Below are positions 48,079 through 61,839 of a DNA stretch of 64,000 bases, piece by piece. The stretch comes from Citrus sinensis (taxonomy: Eukaryota > Streptophyta > Magnoliopsida > Sapindales > Rutaceae). Position numbers and translations under genes: made by a program. The stretch spans positions 124,001 to 188,000 of the forward strand of contig NC_068557.1 of assembly GCF_022201045.2 (NCBI RefSeq), in the 5' to 3' direction. The stretch's first letter is position 1. Each line of letters begins with the position of its first letter. The notes below the pieces were generated by a model. That model saw nothing but the letters and a program-made list of their open reading frames with translations, was not told the origin of the DNA and ran no database searches.

Positions 48079-48790
48079 GTGGCGGCTTTGTTCCACCACA
48101 AACCCAGAGCTTCATTCAATTGCATAGCTTCTGATCTCAGCTGTATTGTGACCTGTGCCTTCTTCAGATTTTCATCAGCTTCTCGAACTGTCAATTAGAA
48201 AATAAGCACTCAATATTCTCTTTGCATGATCCAAGGCAAAATCAACTCTAAAGTCTAAACCCTGCTCTCTCAACCAGTTTCAAAGTTAGCCACCACCGAG
48301 TAATTTGTTCCTTCGCCTTAGTGTCCGTCATTGCGTTCACAACCTGACACAGTGGTCTAAGGCTCTGAGCAGTGAAGGGGCAAATGTCACCGATATCCCA
48401 TATCTGTAAAGCAAGTTGTTGCCAATTCCTGATTCATTGGCGAGCTTATCCGTAAATATAACCTGTATATCTTCGTTGCAATTCCAATTGCGCGCGTCAG
48501 TTCCCTTGCCTCCGGCTTCTAACATATGTTTTCAGCATCAGACAGTGCAATTGATCTCTTTCAATTCTTCAAAAGTGTCCAGTAGACTGCGCTCCGTTAT
48601 CTTCTGTTCCAGTTCGGTTAAAGATTTCTTTTCCTCTTCGGTTAACGATTCCACCATTTTTTGGTAGGTAATGCCTTCTCCGGCCTCCTCTTAAGTTCTA
48701 TTGATAATCCTCAGCTTGACATCTTTGCTCCTAATCAGTTCTATCATCAAGACACTGCATTGCCGATATCATATCATATTAATTAATTAA
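48079..48790 (-). pseudogene. Remnant of an unidentified minus-strand gene
   Basis: Several adjacent minus-strand stretches look protein-coding by composition but do not form one frame: MVESLTEEEKKSLTELEQKI with SLLDTFEELKEI (about 48655-48545), a 62-codon open stretch 48525-48337 including NNLLYRYGISVTFAPSLLRA, a short piece with FALDHAKRILSAYFL (about 48240-48195), and a terminal piece VREADENLKKAQVTIQLRSE to GLLDNDI with a stop near 48079. Acidic and basic residues are spaced as in coiled coils. I do not recognise the family. Stops and frame changes between pieces suggest a decayed gene, though short introns could explain some of them. Confidence 0.35.
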
Positions 48791-48851
48791 TCTGCAGGTA
48801 ATTAATCTAAACAATAACAATGTAAAATATGATATGATATCGGTAATGCAG
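48755..48851. repeat. Small foldback element: 26-base arms, one mismatch
   Basis: ctgcattgccgatatcatat at 48755 onward is repeated as the complement ending at 48851 (gatatcggtaatgcag), with one mismatch and a 45-base AT-rich loop. The near-perfect arms point to a young foldback insertion at the 5' side of the gene remnant. Confidence 0.7.
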
Positions 48852-50947
48852 TTGACCTGAATTATCAACTGTGATAAGTGGTCCATTTAAAATATATCAT
48901 ATTTCATTGTTGCACTGTGCACATGGAACTGTGATTTCTTGCCGAAACTCATCCCCACCGAATCACGGATGTAAAACTCACAGAGGAGCACAGCTTATAA
49001 TTCATCATGTCATTATCATCATCATCATAATATTCCGCGTTCTTCAACAAGGTCAAAGGATGGTTGATGAGGCACACCCAACACCAATCTGGAAATCGCA
49101 CCCCTTCACAGCAGCACTCATAATCCCTGTGTATTTGCTCACAGAAATGGCAGGCCAATAAGGTAAATTGAATAATCAGGTTCCCTTTGGAAGTGGAGAG
49201 AACAATGTGGACGGTAGCTGATTTGAAGCTCTTCCCGTAAATCAACGCATAGTTTATGGAAGACTAAAGGAGATTGAGGCCAGCATTGCTCACAAATGTA
49301 GACAAAGGAGGGTTTTTTTTCTGGCAGGCAAATTAACTATGCATCTTTAATCTTTTGGTTTGGAACCCACAGTTGGTGCAACTATAGGATTCGCAAAGAA
49401 GTTGCCCATCATTATTTTTACTATGATTTTTTCTCACAAATAAGTGTAAGAGGAGGATGCTTATGGAACGCTTTAATTTGATCATGCATCGTTATCTCTC
49501 CCTATCGGTCTCTCTTTAATCCCCTCACTGCACTTCTTGTGTTATACGTATGTGAGTCATAAACGCGACTCAACACTAACCCGAAGCCTTAACTCAGTAC
49601 AATCAAGAAGACAATTGTTGACCAGCTTGTTGCACATGAAGCCAACTCCACTCTACGCACTAATTAATAAAAGCCAAATGAAATGACCCTATATTTTATT
49701 ATCAAGTTTATTTGACCATTTGACATTAGATAGTTCACTTTATTTAGCCGCCATGTTTTTAGATGTTTCCCAATTTGGCTTATTATTAGTGGTCGCGATT
49801 TTTTTTAATAAATATTTTGCTAATGACTTGGTCCGCTTGCAGTATAATTTTTTTTAAATAATAATTAGTCTAAATTATTTAACAATCAGCCGAAAATTAA
49901 CTTTTTTACTTTATTAGTTTTCAAAATATGGGGTGGATAAATTTTATATTAGTTTTTTAATTTGTATATTCACTATTTGTGATTTGAGTGGCTAGCTAAA
50001 TATAATTACTTGAAAATCACTTAATCAAATGCTTCAAAAGGCATTAGCCGAAAATTAATTAATTTAAACAGTTAAAAAATGGATTCACATATTGGAATCA
50101 TCTTTTTCCTTCTTTTTTCCTCCCCCTCTTTCGTAGTACTTATCCACTCTTTCATTATTTCTTCTTCTTCACACTATACCCACTCTCTCAATATTTTCAT
50201 TATTTATTGTTCTCTCACACTATACCCACTTTTTCTATTATACATACTATAGACTAAACACCCTCAATTTATAAAATGGATTTCAACAACTCTTTTATCC
50301 GACACAATTAATCATAATTATAATATAAACCTTTTAGCAAATACTATGTCAAGGAGTAAAATGATGATCATAGGAATTAATATTGTTGCTAAAGATCGGG
50401 AACAACACAAAAGTTGAACATGCTTATAATTTATATGCCATCCTCAAATTTTTTAATTACTAATTTCTTCACTGATAATTAAAAAATTGTGAGATCGCCG
50501 ACCAAATTATTACAATAGTAACATACTCTCACACAGTATACTACATATTTATTATGGATGTGAAAGGAATGACCAAATAATTTTGTATATATACATACTG
50601 AAAATAAGCTAAAGAGCTGTTTTTCACTTCTCCGTTTCCAAATAATTTTTGACATTTTGGAGTAAATTATTTTTGTGCTATTTAAGTAAACCGATTCTTA
50701 TAAATATAGACGTACAAGAAACAAACGAAAAGAAAATAACTAAACAAAAGTTTATCTTCGATTATATAGTTAGACGCAAATCATTAATTAACCAAGCCAA
50801 GAAGGTGAATTTTATTGTCATCATGATAATGTAAAGTTGGATTGAAAATGATAATAAAAATGGCCTACACAATAGCCATGCTGAAACTCAAACATCTCGA
50901 TGTTGGTGAAATTATATGTTTGGTTTATAAGGGCCATAAAATTAACC
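48852..50947. other. Intergenic, no gene recognised
   Basis: A 98-codon open minus-strand frame at 49245-48949 has several Cys and Trp residues but no family I recognise. The rest is AT-rich. Fragments of a gene upstream of the remnant cannot be excluded. Confidence 0.4.
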
Positions 50948-53900
50948 CTAAATGCTTGAATGATGAGTTACAGAATCCAAGTGGGTATTGTTGACAAAGA
51001 CCACCAGTGGACTTCTAACATAATGAAACCCATCAGACCAAACGATCTGTCCAAAATCAAATCTCCCTTGAGACATCTTCAAAGGCTTCAAGCTCACATA
51101 ATACGATACCTCTTCTTTAAACCAGCTAAAAACCAAAACCCTAGGCCAAACCACGACCTCAACACCCCCAGGCTTCACAACACTAGCAAAATAAATTGCA
51201 TTCTTCTTTTGGCCAACATTTTTCACAGTCCTTTTGATAGTCATTGTGGATTGAAGATTTGAGACTGTGATCGATGGGTAATTTATGAATGAGTTGGGTA
51301 TTTTGTGTGCTTGTGGGCAGCTTGTGCGTTCAGTTTCATCAGGAGAGGGAAGAAAAATTTTGTTAATTTGATCTTGTGTATAGCCAATGTTGCGGAGAAA
51401 GACAATGTAGTCCGTTGGTTTTAGGTCGTAGATGAGACCAGGATCCATGGCTTTCATGGGGTTTATGTGGCCGGCTCCGATGTCGAAGGGATCGGAAACT
51501 TTCATCGATCCTCCGGCTAAGATACTGTCATGACTTGTGTCTCTAGTGTAAGCTGAAGAAAATGAACAACAAAAATGGAACTCATATTCGTTACAATTGA
51601 AGAGTCAAGTAGTAGCATTAGAATAAGATATAAATAGAAATGCAATTAATGTATGTGGAGAGATGTTCTTTTTATTTTTTCTTTCTATGTAGCGTGACTT
51701 TTCTAGATAAAAATACACACACACACACATATATATATTACAAAACTTTCTTGCCTGTTAAATATATACCTGTGGTCATAAGAGCAGATCGAATGGCAGC
51801 AGGTGACCAGTTGGGGTGAGCCGATTTGATTAGAGCAACAACTCCGGAGACATGAGGGCACGACATGGACGTCCCCGACTGAAAATTCCACTTCACTGAC
51901 CGCCCATCAGATGGCAACAGAGTTGGAGGAGTGTTGGGAGGCCATGCTGCTAATACTCCAATTCCAGGAGCTGTAATGTCCGGCTGCACATAATTACAAC
52001 AACATTAACGTATACGTGCATAGAAACAAAATTGATCAGCAATTAACCAATTTAATTTTTAAAATGTTATTTAATTAATTGATCAATACCTTGAGAATAT
52101 CAGGGGAAATTGAGCTTGGCCCTCTGGAAGAGAAGTACGCGACTGTTGGTGCTGGTACTTTTCCAATGCTTGTTTTACTTGGTTTTAATTGCACTATAGG
52201 TAGCCTTCATTAATTTGCCACAATATATATATTGTTGAGCATGTCAGAAAACTTTTCGATATTTCTAAAAAATTCTGGTTTTTTCCAACTCAATTTTACA
52301 AAGTATATCTGGAATAGTAAATAGTTGTAGCGATCAGCATGCATCATCCATTTGCTGAGTCATATGTACAAATTAAATCTACATTTTTACGTACGGACTT
52401 CTGAATTGCAAAATTACTATAATTTTCTACTGCTCCGATAGTGTTGTATTGCCATGCGTTTAACAATATAAAACTAATTAATTTCCCAAATTTATATATA
52501 ATGGACAATTACAATCATTTAAAAGCATAAAAAATCATTTTAATTTTTATCTCAAAATTCTCATTTCTATAAATGTTTTCATCTGAGAATTGTCGTGTAT
52601 ATATATTTATACATCAATTAGGTCTCATTTAACTATGTGTATATATGATGTAATGACTCATTTGTTCATCACTTACCTTGGAAATTGAGCAAGGTAGTCA
52701 CGAAGTTGAGTCCCTTGAGCAATGTCAATGCGGACAGTTGGGATGATATCAACTTCAGCAATAAGCTCAGTCATAGGCTCAGCAAAGATCAAACCGGACG
52801 CATTGGCTTTCTTTGCAGCTGCTTCTGCTTCTTCAGTTTTTACTGATCCCATAGTAGAGAAGCATAACACTACTCTCCCAGTAGCTTTTCTTCCCATCCA
52901 GTTCTCGCATTTACAAATCCTGAAATTATAGTTCAATATGCGGAATATATAGTTAAATCATTTCTGAAGTAGTTGCTTTCTTGAAATGAATGCAGCAAGA
53001 TATACCAGTCTATCTTAATTTTACACTTTAAAAAGAAAGGAAATTATCATTTGTATACGCTTAGTTTACTCCATTATCAAAAATACTACAATACTTTGAA
53101 GGTGTATCAATCGTCCACCCTAAGTTAACAAAATGTATCAGCTGACCACCAAACCGTTAGTTGCCGTTTAAGTATGATGACGTCAGAAGGGTAATTTGGT
53201 CTTTTCATATGATACAAGTGATAATTTAAGGGTATACAAGTGATAAAAAGAGAATTTAAGGGTATACAAGTGATAATTTTCAAGAGTAAAATCGTCAATT
53301 CATTGTAATTTCGTTAACTTTCAAACGGCAACTAACGGTTTGGTGGTCAGCTGATACATTTTGTCAATTAAGGGTGGACGATTGATACACTCTCAAAATA
53401 TTGTAGTATTTTTTATAAAAGAGCAAATATAGGATATACAAATGATAATTTTCCTAAAAAAAATTCTTACTAAAGTGTGTTTATATATATCTATCTACTG
53501 TATGCTTTACTTATAGTTCAAACGTAAGCGAATCTAGCATAATTATGTAACTGTTTTAATTCCCCTTCTATTAATGGATAGGGATAGATAACTATGTTTT
53601 AACAAAATTACAAAAGTGGGCAGGCAGACACATTGCGTACAAATCACGGAAAGACTGTTACCCATCAGCAAAGTAAGTGAATGCCTCCACCAATTTTGCC
53701 TTAACCTCTGTGCTGATGAAGCTTTCTCCCTGTATATATAATAAATTAAGAACAGTGCAGAATTAGCTTTCCCCAAATAGCACGTGGTGATACATCAACT
53801 ACAAAACGAGCTGGATTAAGAGAAGTGATCATGGTGGCCTTCTACTTATAGCTCAAAGGATTGAGCTAGTCAAAGAGTTGATCAATATTTATCATTAATC

Positions 53901-55742
53901 TTCAATAGCAGAATTTAAAAAAAAAAAATGATAAAGCAAGTCGCCACTTGTTTAGATTGAGATGAAAATCTTAGGAATGGAAAAAGGTCCTGGAGATCAT
54001 AATTAGAATCAGGTGAAGATCCTTCTCAATCAAGAAGCTATGACTAAAATCGAGACCATTATATACTATGACCTTCTCATATATGTGACAAGAATCCCGG
54101 ACATTATAAAATGCAAAATCGTGAGACTATTATGTAATGAAAATTGTGGAAGAAATTCTAATTTATTGTACTTGAATATTGCCATGAATCATGATAGAGA
54201 AGTCATATTGATCATGACCTTTAACAAGAAACCAATTCACTTACCACGATAGAGAAGTCACTATTCACAACAATTTCAGTTGGAAACGTTCTATCAATAG
54301 ATGAAGCAGCAACACATATGCTCCAAGGTGCAACATTTTGTACCAAAGAGGGTTCAGGGCCATCATTACCACCCGAAAACACAACAGTAACACCATGTTG
54401 CATTGCGTTGAACGATCCGATATCAGCATTCGATGCAAAGAACGGCCGCAAAGGCGGAGATTCACCAAAAGAAGCCGAGATCACATCGACTCCATCATGT
54501 AAAGCATCATCAAAAGCAGCGAGAATATCAGCCTCAGTGCATTTCCCATCAGAATCTTTTCCCCAACAAATTTTATACACCGCTAGCCGTGCCCTAGGGG
54601 CTCCCCCTCTAGCAATGCCTCGGCCAAGCCCAAAGAAACCTGCATTTTTAGCTATGGATCCAGCTGCTGTTGAAGCTGTGTGGGTTCCATGCCCCAGAAA
54701 ATCTCTCGCTGATCGATACTCCCGGTTGGTACTAGCGTTCAACGGCCCGTATTCTTCTTCGAAACCCTTAACATAGTAACGGGCACCAATTAACTTCCGG
54801 TTACATGCTTTTTGCGGATCAAATTTTTCTCCTCTAACACAAGTTCCTTTCCAAGATGAAGGAATAGGACTCATGGAAGGCTCTTCCTGAAAACTTTCGG
54901 ATTCCGGCCATACTCCTAGTTAATTTTCACCATAAAAAATAAATCCATTAGACGTAAAATTGATTTGCTTTAACATAATACATATGCATAGAATAAGAAA
55001 AATACCTGTATCAAAGATCCCAACAACAATGTCATCACCATAGGCTAGTTGCACAGGAGTCACTTCACCAGTATTGTCCAAAATGAGTCCCATAAAATCC
55101 CAGCTTCTTGTTGTGTGCAACTTCAGTACTTGGCTCTCAAATATCGATATCACTTCTTCCATCTCTAGAGCCACATATTAATTTCTTTTCTTGATTAAAA
55201 TTTTCAACTCATTGATCAGAATTTTAAAATAAATTAAACAAATTAATCCTTAATTATGCAATGTGGTTAGGTCATTAATTACCGGCTAAGGAGGCTGCTT
55301 GGCTTGAATTGAGCTTTGCTGAAAAGCCAGAGAAGCTATACTTGTAGCCATAGAGCAAGGATCTTTTAGCATCTTCTTCACTTAAGTATGTAGAAAATTG
55401 ATAGTAAGTTATCGGGATTTTAGAAATCGCAGCTTTGGTAACAAATTCAATGAAAAATGAACTAAAAACCTTGCGAAGACGCTAGAGAGGAGTTGAAGAT
55501 GAGACTTTGAGATGAGATTTGGATCACAATGCCGGTTGTGCCCTAAATAGACAATGTAGACCTGTATAAAAGAGGAAGATCAATTACATAGTAGAAGAGA
55601 AAATGAGATCAATTAAATATTTAAAGGATCAAGCACTTGAAGTTCGTAGTAAAGTTACATGAGATGCTGTTGATGTTGAGTGTACAAAAGAAAGCGAAAG
55701 TGAGAGCGATAGGCCCCAAAAACCATGAAGATAAGAAGCCAT
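50948..55742 (-). CDS. Subtilisin-like serine protease (SBT3 type), 782 aa, 10 exons
   Basis: Plant subtilase, made as a secreted preproprotein and active in the apoplast. Exons: 55742-55659, 55561-55470, 55380-55283, 55164-55006, 54915-54245, 53729-53662, 52919-52677, 52204-52090, 51983-51770, 51552-50948, summing to 2349 nt and all in phase. Exon 1 encodes a signal peptide ([10 protein letters not shown] and a Leu/Ser run). The I9 propeptide begins VYIVYLGHN and includes [17 protein letters not shown]. The catalytic residues are all present: Asp in GIFDTG, His in GHGTHTAS, Asn in SGGNDGP, Ser in [13 protein letters not shown] protease-associated insert ([12 protein letters not shown]) and the C-terminal fibronectin-III-like domain follow. 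No stop or frame change was found; the intron between 53662 and 52919 carries a foldback element. Length is normal for the family. Confidence 0.93.
53038..53456. mobile_element. Foldback MITE in a subtilase intron
   Basis: About 130 bases at the left (aggaaattatcatttgtat, then gtatcaatcgtccaccct, gtatcagctgaccaccaaac and gttagttgccgttt) return as the complement at 53325-53456. The centre contains two copies of taagggtatacaagtgata in tandem (about 53228-53275). No ORF. I could not define a target duplication. It lies between exons 53729-53662 and 52919-52677. Confidence 0.8.
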
Positions 55743-57685
55743 TTGTCTCCCATACGGAAGAAGCAACATGAATGGTTGAGCCATTAAATAGGCACATAGC
55801 CATTAAAGAAAAGGATGCTTATAGTGCGTGCATTCGAAGGCTCTAATTAAGGCTGCAACAAGCACTTATATTTTTCCATAACGTCAGCTGGTTTCATGAT
55901 GTTGATTTACCTTCAAAGCTTAAGCTAGCACCAAGAAGGGTTTCTGCTTTTGTATTTTTCTCTCACTTGTCCAGTGTTGTATCTAGCTATGTGTATATCT
56001 TAGGTAGAATTAAAGCCTATGACTACTTTTATAAAGCTCCATCATATACCATGAACACCATAAAGAGAAATGCATGTGGCTTTCATCATTCTTTTGAATA
56101 AAAATCTTCAGCTTTCTAGTTTCTTTCAAAGGAAATTAACTACTTAAGTTCACTAATACAGCTTCTTAAGTTCACTAATACAGTATCAACTCATTGGCTT
56201 TTAATAAATGCAATTTGGGGATCCTTTAAGCTTAACTGAAAGCAAGGCAGCAAAAGTATAAAAGGTTTTATTAGTAACCCTAAATTATAACTTATTATAC
56301 GAAATGTACAAATGAAACTTGGTAAGGAATCCTTGAAATTAAACTAACTTTGAGAACAATTTTAGATGTCTTTGAAATGAACAAATGATTGCTTCCCCAT
56401 GTGAATTCGGAAGACTATGCAAACACTAGGTAGTTTAATGTCATTCCAATGAAACTTGAAATATTAGCTCAATTAGATTGATCTTGGATATAAGTTTAGG
56501 GTTTTCTCGGTATAGACTTCATTTGGTGAAACTAGAACTAACATATAGGCAACGGGTGGTTCAATTATATCTAGCTAGGAAACATGTATATGGAGAATCA
56601 CGAAGTTGCATCACAATTTCATAACTCAAATTTTTCATAGGTTTTGCTGAATTCTTAACTGTGTCCACAAATACGCTGGGGAATCATCAATCTAGCTACG
56701 AGGAACAAGATTTAAACATCAATCGATCAAAACTATATTAGCTAATCTATGCAGGGGACTTGAGTAGCTAGTAGAAGTAGTTCTATATCTATAAATAAGT
56801 TGATGCAGCAGGGTCTTACATCAAAATTACTTATTCTACTGAGAAAGAATTGAGGAAAAAAGAAAAATGTGTACACAAATCAAATCATCCATTTGCTAAA
56901 ATTTCGCTGATACATTATGTAAACTGATCTATTACTTTACATAATCACTAGTTTACAATCAAAGAACTTAAATTATACGAAACACGTTTTACCTTTTGAT
57001 GTAGAAATTTCACATCATTAAACCTACGTTTGTATGATGCACTAAGAATTTTTTTTCGTTGATAGGTATATGATCTTTGTCATAGCAATACATAATTGCA
57101 TCTTAATGCATGATCATAATTTGAAGAAGTAAAAGCATGCATATTGTTTGCTTTGCTTAGATAAGCAGGAATTTTAAGTGCAACATAAATAATATCTTTC
57201 TCATGAGAATTGGATTTGTTATAGATTGAAATCACCTGAATATATATGCAAAACGGGTAATCTTTTATAAGTTTTTTGTAGTTTCAAACTAAATGTGCGC
57301 TATTCATGAATTTTCGAAAATTTACAATTGTAAGATATTTACTTTTAGTTTGCTAGTTTGAATGCACATGGCATGTTGTTCTTCAAATAAATGCAAGTCT
57401 TTGATGGAGTTTAGCTCTATCATTTTGTCTATGAAGTTCAACTTGGATACTTATTATCAAGAGTCGACTGTAAATTGTGTTTTCGAATGCTCAAACAAGA
57501 GAATTCATTGTGCCCTATGCTTTTGGCTAAAAAGAAGACCTAATAGTCCCATCCGAATAAGTCATTATTTCTTCCCACAAGTTGTTTCAGAGCACAATTA
57601 ATATGCTGATTATACAGACTTTTTGTTGAACGCGGGCGGACATGTATTGAATAAGGTTTAGTTCTTTCAAGTGTTTGATAGAAGT
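55743..57685. other. Intergenic, no gene recognised
   Basis: Contains the subtilase promoter and about 1.8 kb of AT-rich DNA. One short direct repeat (cttaagttcactaatacag) occurs in tandem near 56143-56185. No gene seen. Confidence 0.45.
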
Positions 57686-58052
57686 TGTTGAGTTGTGTCC
57701 CACATTGGCTAGTAAAGGGGAGATATTTGAGTTTATAAGGTGGTAGGTCATTCTACCTAAAAAGTTAGCCTTTTGGGTTGGATACCTAGAAATCTTATGC
57801 TAAGTCCCCCCAACAAGTGGTATCAGAGCTAGACCCTAGTAGCCGGAATATGGTGGTGAAACAACTCATGTGTGTCGGTCGAAAGGACCGGAGTCCGGCG
57901 GTGGTTTCGTCCGAGGGGGGGATTGTTGAGTTGTGTCTCACATTAACTAGTAAATGAGAGATACTTGGATTTATAAGGTGGTAGGTCACTCCACCTAAAA
58001 TGTTAGCCTTTTGGGTTGGATACCTAGAAATCTTATGCTAAGTCCCCCAACA
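57686..58052 (+). mobile_element. TRIM: miniature LTR retrotransposon, 367 bp
   Basis: Two direct LTRs, 57686-57815 and 57924-58052, start tgttgagttgtgt and end cccaaca. Two bases after the first LTR stands tggtatcagagct (57818-57830), the initiator-Met tRNA primer-binding site. Just before the second LTR is a G-rich polypurine tract (gaggggggga, about 57913). The internal region is only about 108 bp and has no coding capacity. The LTRs differ at roughly a dozen positions, so the insertion is old. The flanks gaagt and aaagc may be a diverged 5-bp target duplication. Confidence 0.88.
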
Positions 58053-59695
58053 AAAGCTAACTCCTTTAAGTTGGAGGCTGAGCAAGCTAGACTAATTTTT
58101 GTAAGGTAATAAAAAATCTTTAAAAAAAAGCCATTAAATCAAACCTCAACATCAAAATTAGCACTTTTTGAATTTGAAAAATATCTTGTGAATTAAGTTC
58201 AATTAACAATAAAAATTATCAGCTTCAAAGCCATGACTACAGTTCCCTATGGATACTATACCCCACAAACCGGCACCATTAAATGGCTCTAGTTTATTGA
58301 TTGTTAGTATATTTTTAATTATTTGACGATGTTCGGACTATAGAGTATGATGTCATTAGGGAATCACACATAGACCCTAATTTTAAAAATTAAAAAGCAA
58401 ATGAGTGACAAATAGCTTGTCATCATAAGTTTATTTGAGATGGAAAAAGATTCCTAAAACAAGATGAAGTGAGGAAGAAGAAGTCGGGGAAAATGAGAGT
58501 GACGAGTTTCTAAAACAACTTGAGTGATTGAGCTTGTAAATAATGAAAAGACAATTTTGTAAATAAACTATTGGTAGTTCCAAACATACTGCATGAAAAT
58601 TTTATAAAATTACAACATAAGAATTATATAAAGTCACAAGCAATATGGAAAAATTAGCAAAACCCAATTTTGTAATATTGTTGCCTTCTTTGCAGGAATT
58701 AATGGAGCCCTTCAAGTCATAGGTGATCTTCTAAAGATGCAATATTATTCATTGCACAGGTTAGTAAAAAGTGCTTTATATAAAGCTCTATTCTAGTGCT
58801 TATTATCTTAGTAAAGAGTGCTTTATAATTTTTTTCTGGTGCTTAATTGTCTACAACGTATTGCTTCTTATAGTTACTTCAGTAGTATTATCGTTTATTA
58901 TACAAATTTCAAAACTATGATTATATAGAAACTAGATTATATACATGACAATCCAATTATAAGTTGGCATCCGAAATTGAATGTGTACATTACTACAAAC
59001 TATAGAAAACATATGACTTTGCAAAAGGTGATATTTATAGTGGAAGATGTTGAAATCACCGAGGGGATATTTGAAGATTTATTAATACATATATTAGATT
59101 AGGGTATGATTAAAAAATACGTGTGTCTATGTACGCTAACGACTCATAATTGATCTTCGAAGGGTAAACTCTCCCACGTTCTATAAATAAAAAGTGGTTT
59201 GTATAATTGTAATAATCTATATTATGAATAGGTAAGATGTAATTAATATGCTAACGAGTTTGTTACGTGTATCGATCATATTTACTTGATAAGTTGGATT
59301 ATGATTACAGTAAATCTAACGTTGCGATTATATATATAAATGATCAATTGATTCTTTTACATTACTCTTCAATTGCCGGCAGAATTAATTGTCCTTGCAC
59401 CTTCACAAGTATTGTCATTATAATTGTAATGGACATGTGTTTGTATGCCATCTAAATTAATTACGGCTATTTGCGAGTGTCGATAATCATCTCAGGCAAG
59501 ATTAACATGAATTAATTTGCAGCTGTTAAATTACTTAAATGATTATGATTAATCAATTATGAGTACTTCTAATATTGCTGTCCAAAATTATCTGCACAAG
59601 GCACAAGTTGATCGATGCATGTTGTACGTATGAGGAATTATGATGGACACGGGGAAAAAGAAGAAAAAAAATCAAATAAAGAAATTGATTTCACT
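58053..59695. other. Intergenic, no gene recognised
   Basis: AT-rich; only short frames without recognisable domains. Confidence 0.45.
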
Positions 59696-59800
59696 TTTTT
59701 TTTCTGAACTACGAGGTGGTTCTGAGTAGGCTCCAACTGTGAGAGGTACTTTTAAGCATGTACCACAATTCAAATTAATTCCTGTTCGCACAGGTCGGCC
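59696..59800 (-). mobile_element. Degraded 3' part of the SINE family seen at 3500
   Basis: Shares with 3512-3620 the T-run, acgaggt, ggctccaactgtg(t)gaggtac, ttttaagc and taccacaa in order. The 5' half is lost or unrecognisable, and no target duplication was found. Confidence 0.65.
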
Positions 59801-60039
59801 GATAAAAAATAAAATTCTGATCAAAGTGGTGACTTCATATAAGAGGAAGGCTTAAATTCTTAATTTCTCTTAAAGAGTGAGAATAACAAACCACTCTCAC
59901 TAACCGACTTTAATTTTAATTTCACATATTTGTGTGAGAGTGTAGGGAAGAGATGCCAAAAACAAGTGGTTATGGGCTTTCTGGTGCGTGTCAAACAAAA
60001 CGACCATGCATGCGAGACCATCCATATATATAGAATTAA

Positions 60040-61330
60040 AATGAGCATTTAATTTGGACCCACTTTTCACTAACTTTAATCCTTCCAGCTTCTGCTTACT
60101 CAAAAGTGCTTCCAAATTAAAGGAAGAAGAGTAGTAGCAGCCAATACACCACATGTCAGGTCAAGCGCGCTCTCTAGCTTATCTTCTAATTTGGCGAAGC
60201 AGAAGGTATTAAAGGACAGCAATATATTGATTTGCAACAGCCAAAATCTGTACACCGACATCACAATCAAACAAAAAAGAGTAAGCTTCGCGATTTGTGT
60301 ATTATCTGGGTACTGAGATTAAACTGATCAATATTTTGTAGCCCAGCCACGTTACACACTACATCAAGAAATTATGTCCTACGTCGGTGAAGCTTAGTCG
60401 TCAAAATTCTTTCAAAACCAAGTGGATCAATTATATCCACGTTTTGACCAAGTCCTATAATATAACCAATTCATGAGAAAGAAAGAGAAGGAGAGAAAAT
60501 TACTCGGACTAATAAGTAATATTAATTATTATTAAATTACCTGCCGACGTTGGAAATCAGACACTAATTACTCTAGTTTAAGGATAAACTCTTTGAAAAT
60601 TAGCGCAGCCGTTGACCATTGATCTTTTTGCTTTTTCTCCACTGTTTTGACTCTTCCTAGCTTGAATAATCTATGATGATAATATTTTTTTACCAGAAAA
60701 GCGCAAGATTTTCTTGCCTTATGATGCAACCATATCGCTTGTGAAAGGAATGGAGTGAAAAGCAATTACCAAAGGAATCAAATAAGGGCCTAAAGATCAC
60801 GATCAAATCTATTATATATAACATTCTTATATAGCAAGATTCACAACCATTATAAAATGCAAAGATGACAAGGATCTTGACCTAATTATTCGCTTGGAAA
60901 ACGTGGAGGAATCATAAAATTATTTAATCTAACAGATCATATATTAATATTAATTATAATTCTTCTGCTGTTGTGTTGTTGTTGTTGTTATTATTATATA
61001 TAGAATATTTCCTTTTCATCAAGTGCATTTACAACTGGCAACCAACCGAGTCTATATGTACATAGCTAGGGCATGCTTGCAGCATTCAACTGTATATTTC
61101 AACCAAACAACATATTCAAGAATAAGCCGCAACACTTGTAAGAAATGTTTTCTTGCAATAATGAAGAAGCACGTGTGTTGTTTTTTTATTTTTCTTGTCC
61201 GCTCTTTTTACATGTTCTTTATTTGGTTTAATTAGTGTAAGTTTGCTAAGTAACCCAAATGAATACAAGTCTTTGTGCTTCCAGCTTCATCTTCTTAATT
61301 CCAATACTCTTTAACCGATGGGTGATGATG
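60040..61330. repeat. Diverged tandem duplication, unit 1
   Basis: Shares ordered blocks with 61840-63200: ggaccca(c/t)ttttcact, a tgccgac block followed by aactctttgaaaa(t/g)tag, an aaat(g/a)ttttcttgc(a/g)ataatg to gcacgtgtgtt block, and a tttaxtgxaagtttgc to aagtcttt block ending in cttccagc. Non-coding in both copies. Confidence 0.5.
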
Positions 61331-61839
61331 ACTTTAATTAGTTATCTAGGCATGAATTAATATATTTTACAGAGCAAATATACATACATGCTAGCTACTG
61401 GAATCCATTGCTTTTGTACACATTTAGGAATTGAGAAAGGATCGTGCTTGAAGAATCTTCTGTTTCCCTGCTTTCTCTCCTTTGTTTCAGAGGCTGTTGT
61501 GTTTATTTGAATGTAAGACTAATATAAAGTTGAGATCCTACAAGCTGGTAATTTAATTTAAAATTCTAATAATGAGAAATTCTATGATACATCTAAGGTA
61601 ATACAATCAGTTAATGCATGTAAGACGCGTGATTAGATTTAATATAATCACCACTTGTCCGACAATTTTTAAAAATAAATACACACATACTGTAATATCT
61701 TTTATTTAATAAATCACTGACGTGGTACTTCAAATATATCAATGTCTATTAAAAATATATATATATCAATGAATTTCTATTCATGGATTCCATTCTCCAT
61801 AAACTCGCACATAAAGAAACTTATAAAATTGGAAACTTC

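Noticed and set aside
54318-54776. Plus-strand open frame of 152 codons
   Set aside because: Antisense of the large subtilase exon.
57620-57690. Exact 5-bp target duplication for the TRIM
   Set aside because: gaagt and aaagc differ at two positions, so it is mentioned only as a possible diverged duplication.
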